Source: Virgibacillus sp. NKC19-16 (GTDB lineage Bacteria; Bacillota; Bacilli; Bacillales; Amphibacillaceae). Taken from it: a DNA stretch of 64,000 bases. A program made the translations under genes and the position numbers. This document shows positions 33,340 through 42,271 of the stretch, piece after piece (the stretch's first letter is position 1; every line of letters begins with the position of its first letter). The stretch is from contig NZ_CP074373.1 of NCBI RefSeq assembly GCF_021560035.1, positions 2,414,001 to 2,478,000 on the forward strand. The letters are read 5' to 3'. Under the pieces are notes generated by a model. The model was not told the DNA's origin, did no database searches, and worked only from the letters and a program-made list of their open reading frames with translations.

Positions 33340-33582
33340 TATTCTCTACATTCATCCGCTAATTCGGAAAAAGGAAATATTTGTGCATATGCGCCGGGAG
33401 GGCCTGTTGAATACAAGCATCTTAATGTAAAACATTGGCCTTCACAAGATTATGAGAAGCCACATCCCGAAGGATTTTTACACACCTTGCACCATAAACA
33501 GTATCTGAATAATTATATACCACATAGACCAAAACCAATTGATTATAGTCAGCGACAAATGGCACCTTTCAGTGAATATTAA
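33340..33582 (+). pseudogene. 5'-truncated unknown frame, possibly a spore coat remnant
   Basis: About 80 open codons without a start codon, reading ICAYAPGGPVEYKHLNVKHW and later PHRPKPIDYSQRQMAPFSEY before a stop. The His/Pro/Tyr-rich composition recalls coat-type proteins, but I do not recognise it. A strong terminator follows 4 nt after the stop, which fits a once-genuine gene whose 5' end is lost. Confidence 0.4.
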
Positions 33583-33586
33583 TATT

Positions 33587-33634
33587 AGAAAAGCCGGGTG
33601 GAATTTGAGTTTGAATTCCACCCGGCTTTTCTTA
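33587..33634 (+). terminator. strong terminator between cbiO and cbiM
   Basis: AGAAAAGCCGGGTGGAATT and its exact complement form a 19-bp stem with an 8-nt loop. It should separate the cbiO transcript from the cbiM transcript. Confidence 0.92.
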
Positions 33635-33742
33635 TGTCATTTCCATTTTTATTTTAATAGCTTGGCCGGCATAATCATTCTCTTCCTACAATATAGTTAA
33701 ATGAATAAACATGATATTTCTGCCAAAGAAGGGGGGATATTT

Positions 33743-34378
33743 TTGCATATAGCCGATGGTGTATTGGACATCACTGTTGCGGTCACAACAACAGTAGGGG
33801 CAGTTGGCATACTGGCCTATTCTCTAAAAGGGACGAAAGAAGAAGAAATCCCGAAAATCAGCCTGCTTGCTGGTGCCTTTTTTGTTGCATCCTTAATCAA
33901 TATACCGATTGGCCCTACCTCTGTTCACCCTTTGTTAGGTGGATTCCTTGGTTTGATCTTAGGGCGTCGTGCCCCTGTTGCTATCGTTATCGGCTTAGTA
34001 CTCCAGGCTATTTTGTTTCAGCACGGTGGAGTTAGTACGTTTGGTGCCAATACATTATTAATGTCCATTCCAGCACTCTTCATCTACTGGCTATCAAGCT
34101 TTTTTCACCGAATCCCTTTATTTTGGCGTGGTTTTACTGCCGGTTTTTCCGCAATTGGAATCGGTGTTTGTTTATTAATTATTCTCCTTCTTTTCTCTGA
34201 TCAGCGATATGGCGTGGGTACGTTTTCTGTCATTCGAGTTGTGTTTTTGGCTTATTTGCCGCTTGCACTCATGGAAGGGGTTCTAACAGGTTTTGCTGTG
34301 AAACATTTATACGCCATGAAACCCAGTCTCTTCGCGAGTAATGTAACAAATGACGGAGGTGATAAAAAAGAAACATGA
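33743..34378 (+). CDS. cbiM: ECF transporter substrate-capture subunit CbiM/NikM
   Basis: Membrane protein of 211 residues with about seven helices. The correct N-terminus is MHIADGVL, starting at the TTG (33743) behind GAAGGGGGG. In NikM/CbiM structures the Met1 amino group and His2 bind the metal, so the longer ATG frame at 33701 cannot be right. The IPIGPTSVHPLLGGFLGLILGRRAP block with the second metal-binding histidine and VLQAILFQHGGVSTFGANT are conserved. It imports Ni(II) or Co(II); sequence alone does not decide which. It overlaps the next gene by 4 nt. Confidence 0.9.
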   Translation: MHIADGVLDITVAVTTTVGAVGILAYSLKGTKEEEIPKISLLAGAFFVASLINIPIGPTSVHPLLGGFLGLILGRRAPVAIVIGLVLQAILFQHGGVSTFGANTLLMSIPALFIYWLSSFFHRIPLFWRGFTAGFSAIGIGVCLLIILLLFSDQRYGVGTFSVIRVVFLAYLPLALMEGVLTGFAVKHLYAMKPSLFASNVTNDGGDKKET

Positions 34379-34800
34379 ATAATAAAAAAGTAATCCTATT
34401 CGCAGTGATATGCGTTTGCTTGTGCTTTTCCACATTATTTCATCCGCAAGCTGCTTTCGCACATCGCATGGTCATTGAACAAGTAGAAGACGGGCTTGTT
34501 CATGTTCGCTATGACGATGGAGCGTCTGCTGGTTTAGCAATTGTCTCTGCTTTCGACGAAGACGGGGAGCTTCTTGATGAGGGCGAAACAGATGAAGATG
34601 GGTATTTTCATTATGAGAAAGGACTTGACGTACATCGTTTTGCCGCTGATGACGGAATGGGGCACCGGGCCACATTCGTCAGTGGTGAAGAGAACACGGT
34701 GGATACTATTCCACTCTATATCAGAGCTTTATTAGGTGTTTCTATTTTACTATTTACTGCTTCAAGCTTTTACTACCGCAGTAAAAAAACGAAGAGGTGA
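34375..34800 (+). CDS. small accessory subunit of the Ni/Co transporter (CbiN/NikN-like)
   Basis: Protein of 141 residues with a signal peptide ending FHPQAAFA, a mature domain starting with HRMVIEQVEDGLVHVRYDDG, a carboxypeptidase-regulatory-like beta segment (GETDEDGYFHYEKG) and a C-terminal transmembrane helix. Position between CbiM and a DUF4198-like protein, with ATGA overlap to cbiM, marks it as an N- or L-type accessory subunit. The histidine directly after the signal cleavage site could bind metal. Confidence 0.7.
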   Translation: MNNKKVILFAVICVCLCFSTLFHPQAAFAHRMVIEQVEDGLVHVRYDDGASAGLAIVSAFDEDGELLDEGETDEDGYFHYEKGLDVHRFAADDGMGHRATFVSGEENTVDTIPLYIRALLGVSILLFTASSFYYRSKKTKR

Positions 34801-34808
34801 AATTTTTA

Positions 34809-35642
34809 ATGACAATAAGAAAGACAATAGTAATGGCTGCCGTGATCATTGCTTGTATGTCCATTTTTTCCCTAAACGTTTCAGCACATGAACTCTATAT
34901 TGAGGTAGAGGAATTTACAGAAAGTGAAGAACTGCGTGTAGATGTATTATGGGGGCATATTCGTGATTATGTTGACGAAGCCAATATAGAAGATTTTCAA
35001 TTACACGTTCGTTATCCAAATGGAGATACTGATCAACTGGAATTAGAAGAGGTTGGTGTTCATTCAAGAGCTTATGTACCTATAACAGATGAAGGTGCTT
35101 ATACATTCTGGGCGGAAAGAACGCCAAGTACATATACGCCTGACGATGGTATTGCGCAATTAAGCAATCAATTTGCTAAACAGATTTACCATGTTGGCGG
35201 CGCTAGCTCAAATTCAGAAGAAGCGATTGAAGCACAACTAGAGATCATTCCGAATGAGGACACAGCACATTTTTCTACAGGGGATTTTAGTGGAACGATT
35301 CGATTGGATGGAAGTGAGATAGCAGATGCAACTGTAACAGCCTATGGGCCTGAGCATGAAGTATTAGAAGGTGTTACGGATGATGATGGAACGTTTAATT
35401 TTACATTTGATTCAACTGGAAAATGGTTAATAAAGGCAAATGCAGAAGTTGATGAGGCCGGAGACATCGACGGAGAAGAATATGAAATCACAAGTCATAC
35501 AACAACATTACTGGTTAATACAGGAGAAGCAGATGCAGAGGATGCAGAAGAGGGGTCCAACATGTGGTCATTTATCGCAATGCTTGTAGTAGGTTTATTA
35601 GTTGGAGCTTCTGTCATATTGATTTTTCTAAGGAAAAAGTAA
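34809..35642 (+). CDS. DUF4198-like metal-transport accessory protein (NikK-like)
   Basis: Protein of 277 residues with a signal peptide ending SLNVSA followed by HELYIEVEEF. The extracellular part has two beta-sandwich regions, including GTIRLDGSEIADATVTAYGPE, and a C-terminal transmembrane helix with Lys anchor. DUF4198 proteins accompany nickel/cobalt ECF transporters as K components that replace or assist CbiN. AGAGGTG precedes the ATG at 34809. As in its neighbour, a His lies right after the cleavage site. Confidence 0.75.
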   Translation: MTIRKTIVMAAVIIACMSIFSLNVSAHELYIEVEEFTESEELRVDVLWGHIRDYVDEANIEDFQLHVRYPNGDTDQLELEEVGVHSRAYVPITDEGAYTFWAERTPSTYTPDDGIAQLSNQFAKQIYHVGGASSNSEEAIEAQLEIIPNEDTAHFSTGDFSGTIRLDGSEIADATVTAYGPEHEVLEGVTDDDGTFNFTFDSTGKWLIKANAEVDEAGDIDGEEYEITSHTTTLLVNTGEADAEDAEEGSNMWSFIAMLVVGLLVGASVILIFLRKK

Positions 35643-35663
35643 CATGTAGGGCGGTGAATATGT

Positions 35664-36401
35664 TTGGTTAATAATAGCGGGGACGGGGCTTTGGAAATAT
35701 CACAATGGGCGCTTGATTGGGAACCAAGAGCAAAGTTAGTTGCAGGTCTTTTTTTCATTTTTGGGGTAATAAGTTTAACGACAACCGCAATTGCAACGAT
35801 TGCTTATGTGACTTCATTTATGATCGTCGTTTTCATGAGAATACCCCTTACACTGCTTTTTAAAAGGTATTTAATCATTACACCATTTCTTCTGTTAATG
35901 ACTGTCCCGTTATTATTCGGCCAAGGCTTTTTCGTCTCAGATAATTTGGCCTTTGCTACATTAATCCTTATTAAAGCATTCACGTCGATGAATGTCATTA
36001 CAATCATCCTGGATTCACAATCACTGGATCAATTTATGAATAGCCTGGCAGATTTAAAAGTTCCTCCCCTACTTATTACCGTTTTAATACTTTCCTACCG
36101 CTATGTATTTCTATTTCTGGATGACATTCAAAAGATGCAAATAGCAATGAAATCACGCTTCTTTAACGGGGGCTTGAGCATAAGGGCTTTAAAAGTGTAC
36201 GGTCAACTTATAGGAACGTTAATCATTCGATCAATGGACCGTGCTGAGCGTATGTATGAGGCAATGGCATCACGTTGTTTCAATGGAAAGTTACGCTTTG
36301 AAAAATCGCCAAAAATGACGCAATGGGATTTTTTTAAGACAGCTGCTGCTGTTGTGATTATTGTTGGTTTGATTATTGTTGAGAGGGGTTATGTGGTTTG
36401 A
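35664..36401 (+). CDS. cbiQ: ECF transporter transmembrane subunit CbiQ/NikQ
   Basis: T component of the ECF transporter, 245 residues with about five helices. The motifs AMKSRFFNGG and AMASRCFNGKL are the two Ala-Arg-Gly-type coupling helices that contact the ATPases. The start is a TTG at 35664 behind GGGCGGTGAATATG. It completes the O-M-N/L-K-Q set and ends the operon. Confidence 0.87.
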   Translation: MVNNSGDGALEISQWALDWEPRAKLVAGLFFIFGVISLTTTAIATIAYVTSFMIVVFMRIPLTLLFKRYLIITPFLLLMTVPLLFGQGFFVSDNLAFATLILIKAFTSMNVITIILDSQSLDQFMNSLADLKVPPLLITVLILSYRYVFLFLDDIQKMQIAMKSRFFNGGLSIRALKVYGQLIGTLIIRSMDRAERMYEAMASRCFNGKLRFEKSPKMTQWDFFKTAAAVVIIVGLIIVERGYVV

Positions 36402-36515
36402 GGTGGGGATACAGGTAATCGCCGTATATGTAGGGATCGATTGGAATATTAAATAAAATATACAAAAATACATTTTTTTCTATGCTAAACTATAGTCAAG
36501 AAAGGATGATCGTAC

Positions 36516-38090
36516 TTGACTAATAAAGCAAACATTAAAATACTTTACACAAGTGATGTTCACGGCAATGCCCTGCCAATTAATTACGGAACAAACGAAC
36601 AAGCAGACCTTGGTCTAGCAAAATATGCAACCCTCATCAAGAAAACACGTGAGATAAATGACCACGTTATCGTTATTGATAATGGCGATCTTATCCAAGG
36701 CACGCCATTTATGACGCATTATGTAAAAAAGCATTCCGGCAAACAAAACCCTATGATTAGCATCATGAACCGAATTGGCATTGATGCTGGTGTAATCGGT
36801 AATCATGAATTTAATTTCGGTAAAGGTATTCTGCTGGATGCCATAAAGCAATCAAACTATCCATGGCTGTCCGCTAATTCTCTTGATGAAAAAACTGGTA
36901 ACCCCTACTTTGGACCACCATATAGCATCAAAACTTTGTCCAATGGAATAAAGGCGGCAATTGTAGGAGTAACAACCCATTATATTCCAAACTGGGAAAC
37001 GCCTGAGCATATACAGGGTATCCAGTTTGCCGATGCCTGTACAACCTTACAGCATTGGGTAGATGAAATCCGCTTAAAAGAAAAATGCGATCTGCTAATT
37101 GCTGCCTATCATGGGGGTTTTGAACGAGATATTGAAACAGGAAAGGTAACGGAAAACTTAACTGGTGAAAATCAGGGGTATGAAATGGCAGAAAAAATAG
37201 ATGGTATCGACATACTTTTAACTGGCCATCAACATCGTATATTAACTGGAATGATTCGTGATTGTCTTATTATCCAACCTGGAAATAACGCAGAGAACTA
37301 TGGAAAAGTCGATGTTGAACTGCAACAAGAAGAAAACGGCTGGGTTATTACTAGCAAACAAGCAAGTGTCAAAACGTTAGAAGGAATAGAAGCTGACCCA
37401 GTAATACTGAAAAACAATGAGGAATTAGAACAATCTACCCAAAATTGGTTGGACAAGCCGATTGGACATATAGAAGGCGATATGACCATCAAGGATCCAC
37501 TCCAGGCAAGAATGGAAAAACATCCATTTATCGAATTCATTCAAAAAGTGCAAATGGATATAAGCGGAGCAGATATTTCGGTAACATCGCTATTTAGTAA
37601 TGACTCACCAGGTTTTTCTTCCACCGTAACAATGCGTGACATTGTTACGAATTATAAATATCCAAATACACTTATTGTGCTTTCGTTAACCGGAAGAGAT
37701 ATAAAACAGGCACTGGAAAGAAGTGCCACCTATTTTGTTCTTGATCCTAAAGGTAATCTTACAGTTAACCCTGATTATATCTCCCCTAAGTCACAACATT
37801 ATAATTATGATATGTGGGAAGGACTTAACTATACCATTCGTGTCTCCAAACCAAATGGAAACAAAGTGGAAAACATTTCTTATCAGGGAAATTCACTGGA
37901 CATGGATAAAACTTACCATGTTGTCATGAATAATTACCGTGCAAGCGGAGGCGGGAATTTTGATATGCTTAAAAACAAACCTGTTGTTAAAGAAATTCAG
38001 CAGGATATGGTTGAGTTAATTAGCAATTACATACAGAAACATAAAACAATTAAAGCTGCTATAACAAATAATTTTTCTGTCAAAGCTTAA
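36516..38090 (+). CDS. bifunctional metallophosphatase/5'-nucleotidase, cytosolic
   Basis: A 524-residue protein with an N-terminal calcineurin-like phosphoesterase (TSDVHGNALP, DNGDLIQGTPF, IGNHEFNFG, AYHGGFERD, LTGHQHR) and a C-terminal 5'-nucleotidase domain (ISVTSLFSNDS, YKYPNTLIVLSLTGRDIKQALERSA, NNYRASGGGNFD). There is no signal peptide, unlike secreted UshA/YfkN enzymes, so it probably hydrolyses nucleotides or cyclic nucleotides inside the cell, like B. subtilis YunD. The TTG start follows AAAGGATGATCGTAC. It converges on the phn transporter. Confidence 0.88.
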   Translation: MTNKANIKILYTSDVHGNALPINYGTNEQADLGLAKYATLIKKTREINDHVIVIDNGDLIQGTPFMTHYVKKHSGKQNPMISIMNRIGIDAGVIGNHEFNFGKGILLDAIKQSNYPWLSANSLDEKTGNPYFGPPYSIKTLSNGIKAAIVGVTTHYIPNWETPEHIQGIQFADACTTLQHWVDEIRLKEKCDLLIAAYHGGFERDIETGKVTENLTGENQGYEMAEKIDGIDILLTGHQHRILTGMIRDCLIIQPGNNAENYGKVDVELQQEENGWVITSKQASVKTLEGIEADPVILKNNEELEQSTQNWLDKPIGHIEGDMTIKDPLQARMEKHPFIEFIQKVQMDISGADISVTSLFSNDSPGFSSTVTMRDIVTNYKYPNTLIVLSLTGRDIKQALERSATYFVLDPKGNLTVNPDYISPKSQHYNYDMWEGLNYTIRVSKPNGNKVENISYQGNSLDMDKTYHVVMNNYRASGGGNFDMLKNKPVVKEIQQDMVELISNYIQKHKTIKAAITNNFSVKA

Positions 38091-38179
38091 AAACAAAGCG
38101 GGTTTCGTACCTGCTTGGTTAAATTGGTTGGTTCTAAATGAAATTGTAAAGTTCCCTCTCTCACAGTATAGTATATTAA

Positions 38180-38223
38180 AATGGGTCTTCCCCCTCTACT
38201 CTAAAATAGAGAGGGAAGACCCA
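38180..38223. terminator. terminator between the phosphatase gene and phnE
   Basis: TGGGTCTTCC(C) pairs with GGAAGACCCA around an inner CCTCT/AGAGG stem. TTTT follows on the minus strand. It ends 12 nt from the last phnE stop. Confidence 0.85.
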
Positions 38224-38234
38224 ACATTCTCGCC

Positions 38235-39041
38235 TTAACCTCTAACAAGTTTCGTTCGAATCCGATTGGAGAAAAGTTCAACCATTAAAATCAATACAAC
38301 TAGACCAATAAGAATCGATCCGACCTCTGTCCATCGATAGGCATTCATGGCAAAAATAAGTGGGGCACCGATACCACCGGCACCTACAAGACCAAGAATG
38401 GATGCTTCTCTTAGATTCATGTCAAAACGATAAATAATAATCGAGAGAAACATGGAAAAGAGCTGCGGAGAAATACCATAGCGAATTTTCTCAAAGGTAT
38501 TGCAGCCAATCGATGTCATGGATTCCAAGATACTAGTATCGAGTTCCTCAATCGCATCAACAAATAACTTGGCAAGCATGCCGATCGATACGAGTGCAAT
38601 TGTCAACACACCAGCAAATGGACCTGGCCCTGTAACACGAATAAACATTAATCCATAGACAAGAGCAGGAATAGTACGAATCACTATTAATAGAATTTTC
38701 GTTAAACCAGCGACAGGCTTCGGTACAATATTGGAAGCAGATAGAAAAGCAAGTGGAATCGCAAGTATCGAACCGATTATCGTACCGAGAAAAGCAATTG
38801 CCATGGTTTCAACAAGTAAATACATAACACCTTGTGATGTAAAATTAAACAACAATCCTAGATCAGGATTCAGGATTCCTCCAATAATACCTGTAGCGAT
38901 CTCCCATCCGCTTTCTTCCATGTTCTCCAAGTTGACCGCAGAAAGCGACCAGATGAATAAAAGCAGAAGGAGTACAGCCACTGTAATGATATAGCGTAAA
39001 TTTCTGGGTGAAGCATAGAACTGTTTTTCGATTGCATCCAT
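38235..39041 (-). CDS. phnE: phosphonate/phosphate-ester ABC transporter permease (second)
   Basis: Permease of 268 residues with six helices and a conserved coupling loop ESMTSIGCNTFEKIRYGISPQ. The C-terminal REASILGLVGAGGIGAPL is the PhnE signature. It forms the channel with the other PhnE (39057-39869). It begins 15 nt after that gene. Two tandem phnE genes in one operon are common in Bacillales. Confidence 0.88.
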   Translation of the reverse strand: MDAIEKQFYASPRNLRYIITVAVLLLLLFIWSLSAVNLENMEESGWEIATGIIGGILNPDLGLLFNFTSQGVMYLLVETMAIAFLGTIIGSILAIPLAFLSASNIVPKPVAGLTKILLIVIRTIPALVYGLMFIRVTGPGPFAGVLTIALVSIGMLAKLFVDAIEELDTSILESMTSIGCNTFEKIRYGISPQLFSMFLSIIIYRFDMNLREASILGLVGAGGIGAPLIFAMNAYRWTEVGSILIGLVVLILMVELFSNRIRTKLVRG

Positions 39042-39056
39042 ATGATGTATACTCCT

Positions 39057-39869
39057 TTAGATTAACTTTTCGCGGAAATGCTCGCTGATTTTTTCAATAA
39101 TAAACACCGTAACGATCAGCATTAGTAAAATCATGCCAACACTGGCGTAATCACGCCAGCCAAGCCCTTCATTCAGTAATAATCCGATACCGCCTGCGCC
39201 GACATACCCAAGAATTGCAGCGTATCGAACATTCCCTTCAAAGCAAAATAAGGACGTTGATAAGTAATTAGGCAGGACTTGTGGAAAAATCGCATACCGA
39301 AACGCCTGCATCCTTGTCATCCCAGCAGACTCCATGGCCTCAAAAGAACCCATATCTGCATTTTCAATTTGTTCATATAGTAACTTTCCAACGTAAGCAA
39401 TCGTAAATAGGAAGATCGCAACCGTGCCGGCAAGTGTTCCAAGACCAAAGATAAAAGTTGCTATAAGTGCAGTGACAAGTGTTGGCAATGTCCGTAAAAT
39501 ACTTAGTATGAATTTGCTTATGACAGTAACAGTCTTGTTCATCACATTGGAAGAAGCCAAATAAGCCGCTGGAACAGCAGCAATCGACCCTAGTATCGAT
39601 CCAAGCAGTGACATCTTGATCGTATCCATAAGTGGCTGCCAGATATGTGCCAGATAATCCCATTTTGGCGGTATCATTTGACCTATGATAACGAAAAATT
39701 CATTCCATCTCGTAAGCAGCACATTAATATCAAAATTCGTGAATCGAATCGAGATTATCGTGGCAAATACAAGGAGTGCCAGGATGATTGGTGTACGTGA
39801 TTTTTTCTCATGAATGACCTTTCCGTTCGACAAAGAAATTTTAGCAGGAGGGAAAATTTTATCATACAT
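39057..39869 (-). CDS. phnE: phosphonate/phosphate-ester ABC transporter permease (first)
   Basis: Permease of 270 residues. The coupling loop is EAMESAGMTRMQAFRYAIFPQVLP, with VRYAAILGYVGAGGIGLLLNEG toward the C-terminus. It overlaps phnC by 8 nt and probably pairs with the second PhnE as a heterodimer. No C-P lyase or phosphonatase genes are nearby, so the transported compound could be a phosphonate, phosphite or a phosphate ester. Confidence 0.88.
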   Translation of the reverse strand: MYDKIFPPAKISLSNGKVIHEKKSRTPIILALLVFATIISIRFTNFDINVLLTRWNEFFVIIGQMIPPKWDYLAHIWQPLMDTIKMSLLGSILGSIAAVPAAYLASSNVMNKTVTVISKFILSILRTLPTLVTALIATFIFGLGTLAGTVAIFLFTIAYVGKLLYEQIENADMGSFEAMESAGMTRMQAFRYAIFPQVLPNYLSTSLFCFEGNVRYAAILGYVGAGGIGLLLNEGLGWRDYASVGMILLMLIVTVFIIEKISEHFREKLI

Positions 39870-40644
39870 AGTACCTCTCCTTTACTTCACTTTGTTCGAA
39901 TTCTTTCGTTTGGCCCTTGTATATGTGATTGAGGATTTCCTGCGTTACTTCTCCCGATTTCCCGTCATAGACAATCTGCCCTTCCCTGACACCGATAATC
40001 CGTTCTGCATATTCGAGTGCCATTTCTACATGGTGAATATTCATGATGAAGGACATATTTGTTTCCTGATTAATTTTTGTAAAATCATCCATCACCTGTC
40101 TCGCTGTCACTGGATCAAGTGAAGCAATAGGCTCATCGGCTAAAATGATATCGGGGTTCTGTGCTAACGTTCTTGCCAGTGCAACTCGCTGCTGCTGTCC
40201 GCCTGATAATTGATCAACACGAACATAAGCCTTGTCCAGAATCCCAACCTTATCAAGAGCGGTCAATGCTCTGATTTTATGGCCTTTCGAAAATATCCCG
40301 CTAACTTTCCGCCAATATGGGAGCTCCGGAACGAACGATACAAGTACATTTTTTAATACGGATGTCCGTGTGACAAGGTTAAAAGATTGAAAAATCATCC
40401 CGACACGCTGCCGGAAATTACGTATCTCCTTTCCCTTTAATGAATTCACTTCGACATCGTCAACAATTAATTTCCCTTCAGATATATCATGCATACGGTT
40501 GATGCAACGAATTAGTGTAGACTTGCCAGCACCTGAAAGACCGATAATCGCAACAAATTCTCCTTTTCCAATCTTCAGGTTGATATTCTCCAATGCCTTG
40601 ACATGATTCGGATAAGTTTTTCCAACATCGATAAATTCTATCAT
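39862..40644 (-). CDS. phnC: phosphonate ABC transporter ATPase
   Basis: ATP-binding subunit of 260 residues. Walker A is GLSGAGKSTLIRCINRM, the Q-loop is GMIFQSFNLV, the signature is LSGGQQQRVALARTLAQNP and Walker B is IILADEPIASLDP. The insertion between Q-loop and signature (LPYWRKVSGIFSKGHKIRALTAL) is typical of PhnC. It is 92 nt downstream of phnD and overlaps the first phnE. Confidence 0.92.
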   Translation of the reverse strand: MIEFIDVGKTYPNHVKALENINLKIGKGEFVAIIGLSGAGKSTLIRCINRMHDISEGKLIVDDVEVNSLKGKEIRNFRQRVGMIFQSFNLVTRTSVLKNVLVSFVPELPYWRKVSGIFSKGHKIRALTALDKVGILDKAYVRVDQLSGGQQQRVALARTLAQNPDIILADEPIASLDPVTARQVMDDFTKINQETNMSFIMNIHHVEMALEYAERIIGVREGQIVYDGKSGEVTQEILNHIYKGQTKEFEQSEVKERYYV

Positions 40645-40736
40645 CTCTTACTCTCCATTCTATGAAAATGAGAACACCAACAAGCGATGCCCTCATTTCA
40701 TCAACACAATATTTAAGTCTAATAGTGTAATCTACC

Positions 40737-41804
40737 TTAGTTCTGGCTTTGAACCATTTCCTGTGCTTTTCTTTCGTTATCATAATCGGATGATTCAGCT
40801 TCCTGATACCCTTCATGATTATAGATTGAAATGACTTCTTTTCCTTCTTCTGTCTCAGCAATATTCATAAATGCCTGCTGAATAGCTGATTTCAAGTCCT
40901 CATCCATAATTTCTGAGTTCTTGCTGACACTAACCGTATCATTGTAAATCGCAGGTGTAACACCAATTACATTTGTTTCATCCCAGATTGGTGCTTCTCC
41001 GCCAAGTTCGGTTTGCCATGTATCTTCATTATCCATTCTTGCATCTGCATAGGTTACCATCACATCAATTTGACCTGATGCAAGCCGTGCAAAAGAACTT
41101 CCATAGGAATCGGACTGGACGACGTTCTCAAGGTCTGTAATAGTCTTATCATAGTTTTCATCAAGCCATAAAGCAGGGTAAATATATCCTGCTGGAGAAG
41201 AGGAAGACATAACTGCCCACGATGCGCTATTTACATCTTCAAATGTTAATTCCTCTCCATTATTCACTTTTTTCGCTAGTTCCTGCCCTTTTTCTGACGG
41301 ACCAGCAATGATTAATGCACGATAGCCTGTCACTTGCTCATCAGATGCTTCTGTTGGCTTATTGTCATTCCACTCTTTTGGATCATCGGAATCAACGCTT
41401 AATCCAGCACGTGTTGATGTTAAAACAACCTCTGCGCCATCATCATATAATACATATGTACCACCCGGGATTAGCCCAACATCTGTTGTTCCAGCAGAAA
41501 GTGCTTCGCCAACTGCCTCATAGTTAGTACCTACTGTGATTTCAACTTCACCTACATCGTATCCCATTGTTGCCAGCTCCTCTTTCAATAACTGTTTCAG
41601 AGGTTCTGTGGCAGTTATAATTTCATCCGGATCTCTCGAAGGTACAAATCCGACTGAAAGTGTGTCGATTGATTCATTTACTGTTTCTTCAGACTCAGAG
41701 CTCTCCCCTTCTGCTGCTGAGGAGCTTTCTTCAGAGCCACTCTCACAAGCTGCCAATACAGCAATAAATGCACCTATCATTAATAAATATAAGAACTTTT
41801 TCAT
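40737..41804 (-). CDS. phnD: phosphonate ABC transporter, substrate-binding lipoprotein
   Basis: Lipoprotein of 355 residues. The signal peptide ends VLAACESG (lipidated Cys20), followed by a Ser/Glu-rich spacer. The mature domain begins DTLSVGFVPSRDPDEI and has TDVGLIPGGTYVLY and SSPAGYIYPALWL, matching the PhnD/SsuA/THI5-like fold that binds oxyanions. AAAGGAAGGTAATC precedes the ATG. It is the first gene of phnD-C-E-E, behind a PhoP-box promoter, so expression should rise on phosphate limitation. Confidence 0.9.
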   Translation of the reverse strand: MKKFLYLLMIGAFIAVLAACESGSEESSSAAEGESSESEETVNESIDTLSVGFVPSRDPDEIITATEPLKQLLKEELATMGYDVGEVEITVGTNYEAVGEALSAGTTDVGLIPGGTYVLYDDGAEVVLTSTRAGLSVDSDDPKEWNDNKPTEASDEQVTGYRALIIAGPSEKGQELAKKVNNGEELTFEDVNSASWAVMSSSSPAGYIYPALWLDENYDKTITDLENVVQSDSYGSSFARLASGQIDVMVTYADARMDNEDTWQTELGGEAPIWDETNVIGVTPAIYNDTVSVSKNSEIMDEDLKSAIQQAFMNIAETEEGKEVISIYNHEGYQEAESSDYDNERKAQEMVQSQN

Positions 41805-41843
41805 GATTACCTTCCTTTCTCTCTAAATTTTTACAACAAATCT

Positions 41844-41897
41844 AGTATAAAGAATAAGTATTAACGTAATATAAACTATAAGTTAATTTTGCGTTAA
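41844..41897 (-). promoter_or_regulatory. PhoP box and promoter of phnDCEE
   Basis: On the minus strand four hexamers, TTAACG, TTAACT, TTTATA and TTAATA, recur with an exact 11-bp period (41892-41897, 41881-41886, 41870-41875, 41859-41864). This matches the PhoP consensus of TTHAYA repeats with 5-nt spacers. A TATACT -10 box (41844-41849) lies 9 nt further, placing the box at about -22 to -60, the normal activating position. Confidence 0.75.
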
Positions 41898-42002
41898 TTA
41901 TATAACCTAACTTTAACTTATATACTGGTTACTATTCCTAGACAACAGCTATAAAGAACGACGAAATGACTTATTCCTGTATAATATAGATTATCCCACA
42001 CC

Positions 42003-42032
42003 AAAAAACTGAGCCAATTGACTGACTCAGTT
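42003..42032 (-). terminator. terminator of the small membrane-protein gene
   Basis: AACTGAG and CTCAGTT form a stem with a 12-nt loop; six T residues follow on the minus strand. It separates the upstream small gene from the phn promoter. The remaining 42033-42271 stretch shows no gene. Confidence 0.7.
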
Positions 42033-42271
42033 CCTAATGTTGATTCTTTTCCATATGTTATTTTCCTGTATTGTTAAACACAAAATAAAATAGTGGAGGT
42101 ATATAAGATACGGGTATTGAGAAGATTATTCCTGAATTTGATGTCCATTTTTAAGGGGCATGGAATGCAAAATAATAATGTTGTATATATAAAACATTTT
42201 CTTACTCAATTATATGCCCATAAAATCTATGTTTCTTAAACAAACCTCTACTTCAGCACAAAAAGTTCTAC

